64,000 nucleotides of DNA, taken from NCBI GenBank assembly GCA_902780405.1, contig CACZFI010000007.1:1-64000 (forward strand). Reading direction: 5' to 3'. This document shows, piece after piece, positions 24,908 through 32,286 of this stretch. Both the position numbers and the translations under genes were made by a program. This DNA comes from an uncultured Lachnospiraceae bacterium (GTDB lineage: Bacteria > Bacillota > Clostridia > Lachnospirales > Lachnospiraceae). Position 1 is the stretch's first letter. The number at the start of each line of letters is the position of its first letter. The notes beneath the pieces are model-generated. The model had not been told where the DNA came from and did no database searches. It saw nothing but the letters and a program-made list of their open reading frames with translations.

Positions 24908-26263
24908 ATGGGCAAATACTTTGGAACAGACGGATTTCGCGGCGAGGCAAATGTAGATCTCACCGTTGAACATGCATATAAAGTGGGCCGCTACTTAGGC
25001 TACTACTTCGGAAAGGACAAGGATCCGGAAGATCACGCAAGGATTGTGATCGGCAAGGATACGAGACGTTCAAGCTACATGCTTGAGTATGCGCTTGTGT
25101 CCGGACTTACCGCATCGGGTGCCGACGTCTATCTGATGCATGTAACACCGACACCCAGTGTGTCTTACATCACGAGAACCGACGAATTTGACTGCGGTAT
25201 CATGATCTCAGCAAGCCACAATCCCTTCTATGATAATGGCATCAAGCTGATCAGCAGCCAGGGATCCAAGATGGATGCGGCTGTGGAAGAGGAGATTGAG
25301 AAATATATCGACGGAGAGATCCCCGAGATTCCTTTCGCCAAGAGAGAGCATATCGGTCGTACCACGGACTACTCTATGGGACGTAACCGTTACATCGGAT
25401 TCCTGATGACGCTTCCCACCAGAAGCTTCAAGCATTTAAAGATCGGTCTGGACTGTGCCAACGGCGCATCCTTCACTGTAGCCAAGCCCGTATTTGACGC
25501 GCTCGGCGCGAAGACCTATCTGATCAATGCGGATCCCGACGGTACGAATATCAACACCAATTGCGGTTCCACGCATATCGAGGGACTGCAGAAGTATGTT
25601 GTAGAGAACGGCCTCGATGCCGGATTCGCTTACGACGGTGATGCGGACAGATGTCTCGCGGTCGATGAGAAGGGTAATCTGATCGACGGTGATGCCATCC
25701 TGTACATTTGCGGAAAGTATATGGCATCCAAGGGCCAGCTGACCGGCAACAAGGTCGTGACCACCGTGATGTCCAACCTCGGACTGTACAAGGCCTTCGA
25801 TGCTGCGGGCATCGGCTACGAGCAGACGACGGTCGGAGATAAGTATGTATATGAGAATATGATGGAGAACGGATATGTTTTGGGCGGCGAGCAGAGCGGC
25901 CATATCATCTTCTCCAAGAATTCCCAGACGGGTGACGGCGTGCTGACTTCCCTGAAACTGATGGAAGTGATGGTAGAGTCCAAGACGACCATGTCCGAGC
26001 TGACCAGAGGATTAAAGATCTATCCTCAGCTTTTGATCAATACCCGTGTGGCTGATAAGAAACCTGTAATGAACGATCCGGACGTCCTTGCTGCAGTGAA
26101 ACGCTGTGAGGAAGAACTTGCCGGCGACGGCAGGATCCTGCTTCGCGAGAGCGGAACAGAGCCGGTGGTTCGTGTAATGGTGGAGGCGAAGACGGATGAA
26201 CTGTGTAAGCAGTACGCGGAATCTGTCGTAGCCGTCATCAAGGAAAAGGGTTATGAAGTATAA
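24908..26263 (+). CDS. glmM: Phosphoglucosamine mutase
   Basis: Interconverts glucosamine-6-P and glucosamine-1-P on the route to UDP-GlcNAc and peptidoglycan. 451 aa starting MGKYFGTDGFRGEAN, with the phosphoserine loop ISASHNP (Ser103), the metal loop DGDADR and the phosphate-binding RESGTEPVVRVMVEA near the C-terminus. ATG 24908 lies 9 bases after GGGAGG; the ATG at 24902 is only 3 bases away. It overlaps the next gene by 11 bp, linking amino-sugar supply to surface glycan assembly. Confidence 0.95.
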   Translation: MGKYFGTDGFRGEANVDLTVEHAYKVGRYLGYYFGKDKDPEDHARIVIGKDTRRSSYMLEYALVSGLTASGADVYLMHVTPTPSVSYITRTDEFDCGIMISASHNPFYDNGIKLISSQGSKMDAAVEEEIEKYIDGEIPEIPFAKREHIGRTTDYSMGRNRYIGFLMTLPTRSFKHLKIGLDCANGASFTVAKPVFDALGAKTYLINADPDGTNINTNCGSTHIEGLQKYVVENGLDAGFAYDGDADRCLAVDEKGNLIDGDAILYICGKYMASKGQLTGNKVVTTVMSNLGLYKAFDAAGIGYEQTTVGDKYVYENMMENGYVLGGEQSGHIIFSKNSQTGDGVLTSLKLMEVMVESKTTMSELTRGLKIYPQLLINTRVADKKPVMNDPDVLAAVKRCEEELAGDGRILLRESGTEPVVRVMVEAKTDELCKQYAESVVAVIKEKGYEV

Positions 26264-27659
26264 GTTACGAAAACTCGAAACTTCATTTCTGTTCTTGCTG
26301 AAGATGACACTCTATGTGTGTATGATGCTGACCTTCTTCCTGATCTATGGTCAGGATAACTTCCAGCTGATCAAACCATCGAGAACTTCGGCTGTGGTTG
26401 TTGCGACTTACGTCGTCATCAACTACATGTTTTCGTCCATCTACGGCAGATACGATATCGGAAAGCGAAAGACGAAGCCGATCATCATGTCCATGTCGCT
26501 GACCATCTTCTTCACGGATGTGATCTCGCTCATCGCGCTCTCGATCATGAACACGAACGAGAAGAACAACAAGCACTTCGTACTTGAGCGTCCGGAGCTG
26601 ATGATTCTCATCCTCGCGATCCAGATAGCGACCATCTTCGCATTTGCCTATGGCGGCAACAAACTGTACTTCAGTATCTACGATCCCGAGGACTGCCTGG
26701 TGGTGACATCTTCCCAGCAGAGTTTAAATGAGATCGTGCGCGGTATCCTAAAGTATAAGCTGCAGTACAAGATCAATCAGGTGGCGGATTATCGTGATGT
26801 CAAGCTTCGGGACTATATTCTGCAGCATGACACCATCTTCGTATATGATGTTCCGGTGAAGGAGCGAACGCAGATTGCGGAGTTCTGTTACCAGAATATG
26901 AAGAATATCTACTTCAATCCGGATATGCATGACATGGTAGAGAAGAGTGCGAAGCACTATATCTTAGACGATGTGTCCATGTTTGGAAACTATTCCAAGG
27001 GACTCACCCTTGAGCAAAGAGCCATCAAGCGTGTGATGGATGTGGTGATCGCACTTGTCGCACTGATCCTGGCGTCTCCGATTTTGCTGATCGCAGCCAT
27101 TGCCATCAAGGCAGAGGACAAGGGACCGGTGATCTTTAAGCAGAACCGTGCAACCCGTGACGGCAAGATCTTCTCCGTATACAAGCTCCGTACCATGAAG
27201 GTGGATGTGGAGAATTATTCCTACATGGAGAATGACGACCGCGTGACCAAGTGCGGAAGAGTTCTCCGCAAGTACAGGATCGATGAGATCCCGCAGTTCT
27301 TCAACGTGCTGCGCGGAGAGATGAGTGTGGTGGGACCCCGTCCCGAGATGCTTGCCAACATCTTCAACTATACGAATATCCTGCCGGAGTTTGAGTATCG
27401 TCTTCGTGTGAAGGCGGGTATCACAGGATATGCGCAGATCGCGGGCAAGTACAACACATCCCCGAAGGATAAACTGATCCTGGATCTGATGTATATTGAG
27501 GAATACAGCTTCTGGCTGGATGTGAAGCTGCTCTTCCAGACTTTGATCGTTTTGTTCAAGAAGGACAGTACGGAAGGCTTCCATCAGACGCAGGATTTCG
27601 TCTTCGAGGAATATAACGAAGAGGGAGAAACAGAAAACGAATCGGAAATCAGAGCATAA
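26253..27659 (+). CDS. Polyprenyl glycosylphosphotransferase (initiating sugar transferase)
   Basis: 468 aa. An N-terminal half with four predicted membrane helices and a nucleotide-binding-like middle domain, then the bacterial sugar transferase domain: IKRVMDVVIALVALILASP, PVIFKQNRATRDGKIFSVYK, the SVVGPRPE signature and VKAGITGYAQ. Such enzymes put the first sugar-phosphate on undecaprenyl phosphate for capsule, exopolysaccharide or glycan synthesis. Overlap with glmM implies co-expression. No other glycan genes follow; the O-antigen ligase-like gene at 61768 is a possible distant partner. Confidence 0.9.
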   Translation: MKYKLRKLETSFLFLLKMTLYVCMMLTFFLIYGQDNFQLIKPSRTSAVVVATYVVINYMFSSIYGRYDIGKRKTKPIIMSMSLTIFFTDVISLIALSIMNTNEKNNKHFVLERPELMILILAIQIATIFAFAYGGNKLYFSIYDPEDCLVVTSSQQSLNEIVRGILKYKLQYKINQVADYRDVKLRDYILQHDTIFVYDVPVKERTQIAEFCYQNMKNIYFNPDMHDMVEKSAKHYILDDVSMFGNYSKGLTLEQRAIKRVMDVVIALVALILASPILLIAAIAIKAEDKGPVIFKQNRATRDGKIFSVYKLRTMKVDVENYSYMENDDRVTKCGRVLRKYRIDEIPQFFNVLRGEMSVVGPRPEMLANIFNYTNILPEFEYRLRVKAGITGYAQIAGKYNTSPKDKLILDLMYIEEYSFWLDVKLLFQTLIVLFKKDSTEGFHQTQDFVFEEYNEEGETENESEIRA

Positions 27660-27690
27660 AAAAACTCCGGTCTTGTGACCGGAGTTTTTA
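27660..27690. terminator. Bidirectional terminator
   Basis: AAAACTCCGGTC (27661-27672) and GACCGGAGTTTTT (27677-27689) with a TTGT loop; A- and T-runs on both sides serve the convergent sugar-transferase and PilZ genes. Confidence 0.9.
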
Positions 27691-27691
27691 T

Positions 27692-28057
27692 TTAGCCTTC
27701 TTTGGCGTGAACGGATGCACCGTATTCTTCGAAAATGTGATCGTACATGGAAGGAAGTCCCACAAACTCACAGCCGTATCTGTAACCTGCGTTACCGATG
27801 GGCGCTTTGTAGAGAATCTTCACCACGGAGAGGATGATCTCCTCGGTAGTCTCAAACTGAAGTGTGGCATTGAAGTAGTAGCCGGTGGGAAGCTCGGTGT
27901 CGGACATGAATCCGATGCCTGCCTTGGATATATCAAATACTTCGATCTCGGCGTCGTCGTCGATATGGATCGGCGGACAATCCTGCTTGAAGAGGTTACT
28001 AACCTCAAGCTCAAGAGTGATCGGGAGTCGCTCGTAACGTCTCTTATCTTCCATCAT
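27692..28057 (-). CDS. PilZ domain protein (c-di-GMP binding)
   Basis: 121 aa, a stand-alone PilZ domain. The c-di-GMP motifs are both present: RRYER (RxxxR, residues 6-10) and DISKAGIG (D/NxSxxG). ATG 28057 follows GGAGG by 7 bases and a TTGTCA-17-TATAAT promoter; an upstream start would place 22 extra residues over the ribosome site. A c-di-GMP receptor beside a sugar transferase and within 6 kb of the pilus locus suggests control of surface polysaccharide or pili. Confidence 0.88.
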   Translation of the reverse strand: MMEDKRRYERLPITLELEVSNLFKQDCPPIHIDDDAEIEVFDISKAGIGFMSDTELPTGYYFNATLQFETTEEIILSVVKILYKAPIGNAGYRYGCEFVGLPSMYDHIFEEYGASVHAKEG

Positions 28058-28094
28058 ATATATCCCTCCATAAAGTGTATTTTCATACAGGGAC

Positions 28095-28123
28095 ATTATA
28101 ACAAAAAAGTATTTTCGTGACAA
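28095..28123 (-). promoter_or_regulatory. Promoter of the PilZ gene
   Basis: On the minus strand TTGTCA (28118-28123), 17 bp, TATAAT (28095-28100). Confidence 0.8.
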
Positions 28124-28161
28124 GTGGTGTGCACACAGACTTTTTCCTTGTCATACCGCAC

Positions 28162-28190
28162 TTGACACCGTGATTTTCGTAAGGCATAAT
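28162..28190 (+). promoter_or_regulatory. Promoter of purB
   Basis: TTGACA (28162-28167), 17 bp, CATAAT (28185-28190); divergent from the PilZ promoter 39 bp away. Confidence 0.78.
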
Positions 28191-28233
28191 ACGAAGTGCC
28201 AAAAATAAGAAGAAACTCAAGGAGGATCGATCA

Positions 28234-29688
28234 ATGAGCCAGGATAAATACGTAAGCCCTTTGTCAGAGCGCTACGCCAGCAAGGAGATGCAGTACATTT
28301 TCTCTCCGGATATGAAGTTTAAGACATGGAGAAAGCTTTGGATCGCACTTGCCGAGACCGAGCAGGAGCTTGGCCTTAAGGATGCGGACGGCAATCCCCG
28401 TATCACGGATGAGCAGATTGCAGAACTGAAAAGCCATGCGGACGACATCAACTATGATGTTGCGAAGGCAAGAGAGAAGGAGGTTCGTCACGACGTGATG
28501 AGCCATGTGTACGCTTACGGCGTGCAGTGCCCGAATGCCGCAGGTATCATCCATCTCGGTGCAACCAGCTGCTACGTGGGCGACAATACGGATATCATCG
28601 TGATGACCGAGGCTATGAAACTGGTTCGGAAGAAACTGATTAATGTGATCGATCGCCTTGCTGATTTTGCAAAGAAGTATCATGATCTTCCTACCCTTGC
28701 GTTCACACATTTCCAGCCGGCACAGCCGACCACTGTCGGAAAGCGTGCAACGCTCTGGATGCAGGAACTCCTGCTTGATCTGTCCGATCTTGATTATATG
28801 ATCGGCCAGCAAAAACTGCTTGGATCCAAGGGTACCACGGGTACACAGGCCAGCTTCCTCGAACTCTTTAACGGGGATCATGAGACGGTTCGAAAGATTG
28901 ACGGCAAGATTGCCGAGAAGATGGGATTTAGCGCATGCTATCCCGTGTCCGGACAGACCTATTCCAGAAAGGTCGATGCGAGAGTCTTAAATGTACTTTC
29001 CGGCATCGCTATGTCCGCGCACAAGTTCTCTAATGATATCAGACTCCTTCAGCACCTGAAGGAAGTGGAAGAGCCCTTCGAGAAGAACCAGATCGGTTCC
29101 TCCGCAATGGCATACAAGAGAAACCCCATGCGTTCGGAGCGTATCGCATCTCTTGCCGATTACGTGATGACGGATGCATTAAACCCTGCAATCGTAGCTT
29201 CCACACAGTGGTTCGAGCGTACACTTGATGATTCCGCGAATAAGCGTCTCTCCGTACCGGAAGGATTTTTGGCAATCGACGGTATCTTAGATCTCTACCT
29301 CAATGTGGTTGACGGCCTGGTGGTCTATGACAAGGTTATCTATCAGCACTTTATGAAAGAGATTCCTTTCATGGCGACCGAGAACATCATGATGGATGCG
29401 GTAAAGCGCGGCGGAAACCGTCAGGAGCTGCATGAAAAGATCCGTACCTACTCCATGCAGGCCGGTGAGCAGGTGAAGAAATTCGGAAATGAGAACAATC
29501 TGGTTGACCTTATCGCTGCGGATCCCGCTTTCGGTATGACGAAGGAAGAGATCACAGCCATCTTAAAGCCGATCAATTTTGTGGGACGTGCGCCCGAGCA
29601 GACAAAGGAGTTCCTTGCCGAGGTCGTAGATCCGATCCTCGACGCCAACAAGGACATCCTCGGTGCTACGGCTGAGATCAACGTATAG
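28234..29688 (+). CDS. purB: Adenylosuccinate lyase
   Basis: 484 aa fumarase/aspartase superfamily enzyme that cleaves SAICAR and adenylosuccinate in purine synthesis. Motifs: HLGATSCYVGDN, the TFTHFQPAQPTT region with catalytic His, and the signature GSSAMAYKRNPMRSE. AAGGAGGATCG precedes the ATG. Its 3' end overlaps the convergent MATE gene by 11 bp with no terminator between them. purA lies 5.6 kb downstream. Confidence 0.95.
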   Translation: MSQDKYVSPLSERYASKEMQYIFSPDMKFKTWRKLWIALAETEQELGLKDADGNPRITDEQIAELKSHADDINYDVAKAREKEVRHDVMSHVYAYGVQCPNAAGIIHLGATSCYVGDNTDIIVMTEAMKLVRKKLINVIDRLADFAKKYHDLPTLAFTHFQPAQPTTVGKRATLWMQELLLDLSDLDYMIGQQKLLGSKGTTGTQASFLELFNGDHETVRKIDGKIAEKMGFSACYPVSGQTYSRKVDARVLNVLSGIAMSAHKFSNDIRLLQHLKEVEEPFEKNQIGSSAMAYKRNPMRSERIASLADYVMTDALNPAIVASTQWFERTLDDSANKRLSVPEGFLAIDGILDLYLNVVDGLVVYDKVIYQHFMKEIPFMATENIMMDAVKRGGNRQELHEKIRTYSMQAGEQVKKFGNENNLVDLIAADPAFGMTKEEITAILKPINFVGRAPEQTKEFLAEVVDPILDANKDILGATAEINV

Positions 29689-30997
29689 GATTTTTAAACA
29701 GGAAGGGCAGGATCAGGATCGCTGTCATGACACACCAGCTGATGGGCTCGGTCAGTACAACACCGAAGTAGCCGTAAGCCGGGATCAGTACCAGGACGGC
29801 AATGATCTTGATCGCAAGCTCTGCCGCTGACGAGATGAGAGGTACCACCTTTCGCCCGAGTCCCTGCAGGGAACAACGGAGGATGAAGAGCGGCCCCAAA
29901 GCATAGAAGAAGCAGGTATCAAACTTCACATATCTGACACCCTGCGACACAATATAGGCATCATCGGAACTTACGATCCAGCGCACGATGGGCTCCGCAA
30001 AGGCGAGAGCGAACAGCAGCAGGACCGTGGAGATTACGGTGACGATGACAAAAGATTGACGGATCCCGGAGCGGATCCGTTCTTTTTGTCCCGCACCGAG
30101 GTTCTGGCTGACATAGGTGGTCATGGCGATACCGATGGTGTAGATGAAGACCATCATGATCTCAAGCAGTTTTCTGCCGGAGGTGTGGGCGGCGATGATA
30201 TCCTCGCCGAGGCCGTTGATACCGCTTTGCAGGATGATGGTTCCGATGTTGACGATACAGGTCATCAGAGCCATGGCAATGCCTGCGGAGAAAAGCTCGC
30301 TGTAGATATCTCCTGTCAGAAGCTTGTCTTCCCTCCTCGGGATCAGATCCTTGAATTTCAACAGGATAAATGCAAAGCACGCAGCCCCGGACATTGCCTG
30401 GGCGAGTATGGTTGCAAGTGCGGCTCCGCGGATACCCATATGCAGAGGGATCACGAAGAGCAGATCCAGAAAGATATTGATGACGACGGAGATCAGCAGG
30501 CAGTAGAGCGGTGTCTTGCTGTCACCGACGGCACGCAGGATGCTTGCACACATATTGTAAAGCGCCACAAAGGCGGTGCCCATCAGGATGATGCGAAGAT
30601 AGGACAGCGCGTCCGGCATGATGGTATCCGGTGTTTTCAGGAGTACCAGGATGGGCCTGATGAAGATCATGCAGGCTGCGCTAAGGGATACCGTGAAGAT
30701 GACAAGCAGTCGCACGGATGCCACGATATTCTTTCGAAGCGAATGAAAATCACCGGCGCCGAAGGCTGTGGCGATCGGTATGGCGAAACCCTGGGTGAGA
30801 CCGTTGATAAACGCGATCAGCGTATGGGCTACGATGGCAGTCGCACCGACGGCCTCAAAAGCCTGCACGCTCACGTACTGGCTGACGATCTTGCTGTCTA
30901 CGATGTTATAGAATTGCTGGAGAATGTTTCCGAGCATCAGGGGGATCGCAAAAGCGAGGATCACCTTGGCCGGAAAACCTTTGGTCATGTCTTTCAT
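29678..30997 (-). CDS. MATE family efflux transporter
   Basis: 439 aa with twelve predicted membrane helices in two homologous halves, beginning KGFPAKVILAFAIPLMLGNILQQFYNIVDS, the typical MATE N-terminus. MATE proteins export drugs or metabolites using Na+ or H+ gradients. Translationally coupled to the upstream asparaginase gene (ATGA overlap). A long plus-strand frame (30056-31036) is its shadow and is not a gene. Confidence 0.92.
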   Translation of the reverse strand: MKDMTKGFPAKVILAFAIPLMLGNILQQFYNIVDSKIVSQYVSVQAFEAVGATAIVAHTLIAFINGLTQGFAIPIATAFGAGDFHSLRKNIVASVRLLVIFTVSLSAACMIFIRPILVLLKTPDTIMPDALSYLRIILMGTAFVALYNMCASILRAVGDSKTPLYCLLISVVINIFLDLLFVIPLHMGIRGAALATILAQAMSGAACFAFILLKFKDLIPRREDKLLTGDIYSELFSAGIAMALMTCIVNIGTIILQSGINGLGEDIIAAHTSGRKLLEIMMVFIYTIGIAMTTYVSQNLGAGQKERIRSGIRQSFVIVTVISTVLLLFALAFAEPIVRWIVSSDDAYIVSQGVRYVKFDTCFFYALGPLFILRCSLQGLGRKVVPLISSAAELAIKIIAVLVLIPAYGYFGVVLTEPISWCVMTAILILPFLFKNPIR

Positions 30998-31926
30998 ACG
31001 GATACCTCAGAATATTTGTACCAAAGCCACAGATAGGCTGCTACGGGCGACATCTCCGGAAGAACCGTGATGCCAAGTTTCGCGTATGCCTCTGTGCTTT
31101 CATATTGGGTTTCGCGGTCGGCACCGAGCAGATAGATGCGGATGCCGCGTGCCTGTGACCCGCCTGCAAATTTGATAAAGGAAGCACTTCGCGTGTCCAT
31201 CGTACCGGAGTGGTAGGTGGCAAGCAAAACGGCCTTCGTTCCCTCGGCCGGGTTCGGATAGTGAAAGCCCGGAGCCGGATAAAGTAAAAGTACGGGTGCC
31301 GGATCGGAAAGTTGCACGTTCGGATCCGGATAAACAAGTGACTTCGGAAATGCGTGCGGTGATTCGTAAAGCGTACCGTCAAAGGGAAGGTGCGGATACA
31401 ATCGAAGCGGATCAAACAGCCTCGGTGCGTCACCCGGATTTTTGTAGGATACCGTAACCGCGGGAAGATCTTCGCCCGCTGCATCTTTTTTAAGTAGGGT
31501 TGTGACGGCGTGGACAAAGTTGTCGAGGCCGTTTGATGTGGGTAAGGTCAGCAGTGCATTGGAAAGTACAAAGATGACCGGTACATTTGCATGATGCAGC
31601 AGGAGTGCCGTGGCAGCGGATACGTACTGCACGGTATCGGATCCTACCGTAACGATGATGCCTGCGGTTTCGGAATCTGTTTCGGCTTCCGCAATATGGC
31701 GGCGCAACGTATCCGTCAGGCAGTTGATATGCGCCCCGTCCAGGTACTCGCTTAAGATATAGTAGGGTTCATCGAAGGAAAACTCCGTCTCCCGATCACC
31801 CGTCACCTCCTGATACCGATCGATCAGATAATCGCGCATGGCGGGATCCGGCCCGATGATACCGTTCTTCTCCGATGATCCGATCGTCCCGCCCGTGTAT
31901 AAGATTCTGATCCTGCGCTTCTGCAT
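30994..31926 (-). CDS. L-asparaginase family protein
   Basis: 310 aa. N-terminal RIRILYTGGTIGSSEK holds the first catalytic Thr (TGGTIG). The second motif is TVGSDTVQYVSAA instead of the usual HGTDTMxxTA, with Ser replacing Thr and Val replacing His, so substrate or rate may differ. ATG 31926 has GGAGGAACTT directly upstream; longer frames lack a site. Unusually rich in Pro/Tyr in the 190-240 region. Two-gene minus-strand operon with MATE. Confidence 0.82.
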   Translation of the reverse strand: MQKRRIRILYTGGTIGSSEKNGIIGPDPAMRDYLIDRYQEVTGDRETEFSFDEPYYILSEYLDGAHINCLTDTLRRHIAEAETDSETAGIIVTVGSDTVQYVSAATALLLHHANVPVIFVLSNALLTLPTSNGLDNFVHAVTTLLKKDAAGEDLPAVTVSYKNPGDAPRLFDPLRLYPHLPFDGTLYESPHAFPKSLVYPDPNVQLSDPAPVLLLYPAPGFHYPNPAEGTKAVLLATYHSGTMDTRSASFIKFAGGSQARGIRIYLLGADRETQYESTEAYAKLGITVLPEMSPVAAYLWLWYKYSEVSV

Positions 31927-31953
31927 AAGTTCCTCCGTCAAAATAATAAGCAT

Positions 31954-31982
31954 TTTATATGATAGCAAAGTATAACCCACAA
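31954..31982 (-). promoter_or_regulatory. Possible promoter of the asparaginase-MATE operon
   Basis: Minus strand TTGTGG (31977-31982), 17 bp, TATAAA (31954-31959). Confidence 0.5.
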
Positions 31983-32101
31983 CACACGCATCGTCAAACA
32001 CGAAAGCTTTTGCTGGAAGAAGGAATGTGCAATTGCCTGTAACATAACAGTGTATTGCGAAAAGATTGTTTCGATTGAATATGTATTATGTGCGTGATTC
32101 A

Positions 32102-32181
32102 GGACCTAAGTGGCGGGAAGGATGAATCTCAAACGGGGTTGGGGCCCTGTTTGAGGATTCGCCTTGCCCGCCCGAGGGTCC
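32102..32181 (+). repeat. 80-nt imperfect hairpin, separate family
   Basis: Outer GGACC/GGTCC, then GGCGGG/CCCGCC, AAGG/CCTT, GAATC/GATTC and CAAACGGGG/CCCTGTTTG (one wobble) close on a short loop. No T-run follows. It does not share the core of copies A, B, C and E. The 285-bp gap 32002-32286 otherwise holds only the two promoters. Confidence 0.7.
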
Positions 32182-32220
32182 GTCCCTCCCAACCAGACAC
32201 CCGTGTAAATGCTGATTTTC

Positions 32221-32249
32221 TTTACAAATATGTGATAATCGTGTATAGT
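32221..32249 (+). promoter_or_regulatory. Promoter of the hybrid kinase gene
   Basis: TTTACA (32221-32226), 17 bp, TATAGT (32244-32249). Confidence 0.7.
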
Positions 32250-32286
32250 ATATCTTGGTTTGTTGCGTGTAGCAATGGGGGTGCCG

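Noticed and set aside
30056..31036. 326-codon open frame on the plus strand
   Set aside because: It is antisense to the MATE gene, whose protein is clearly recognisable; the translated product is His/Asp-rich low-complexity shadow sequence without a ribosome site.
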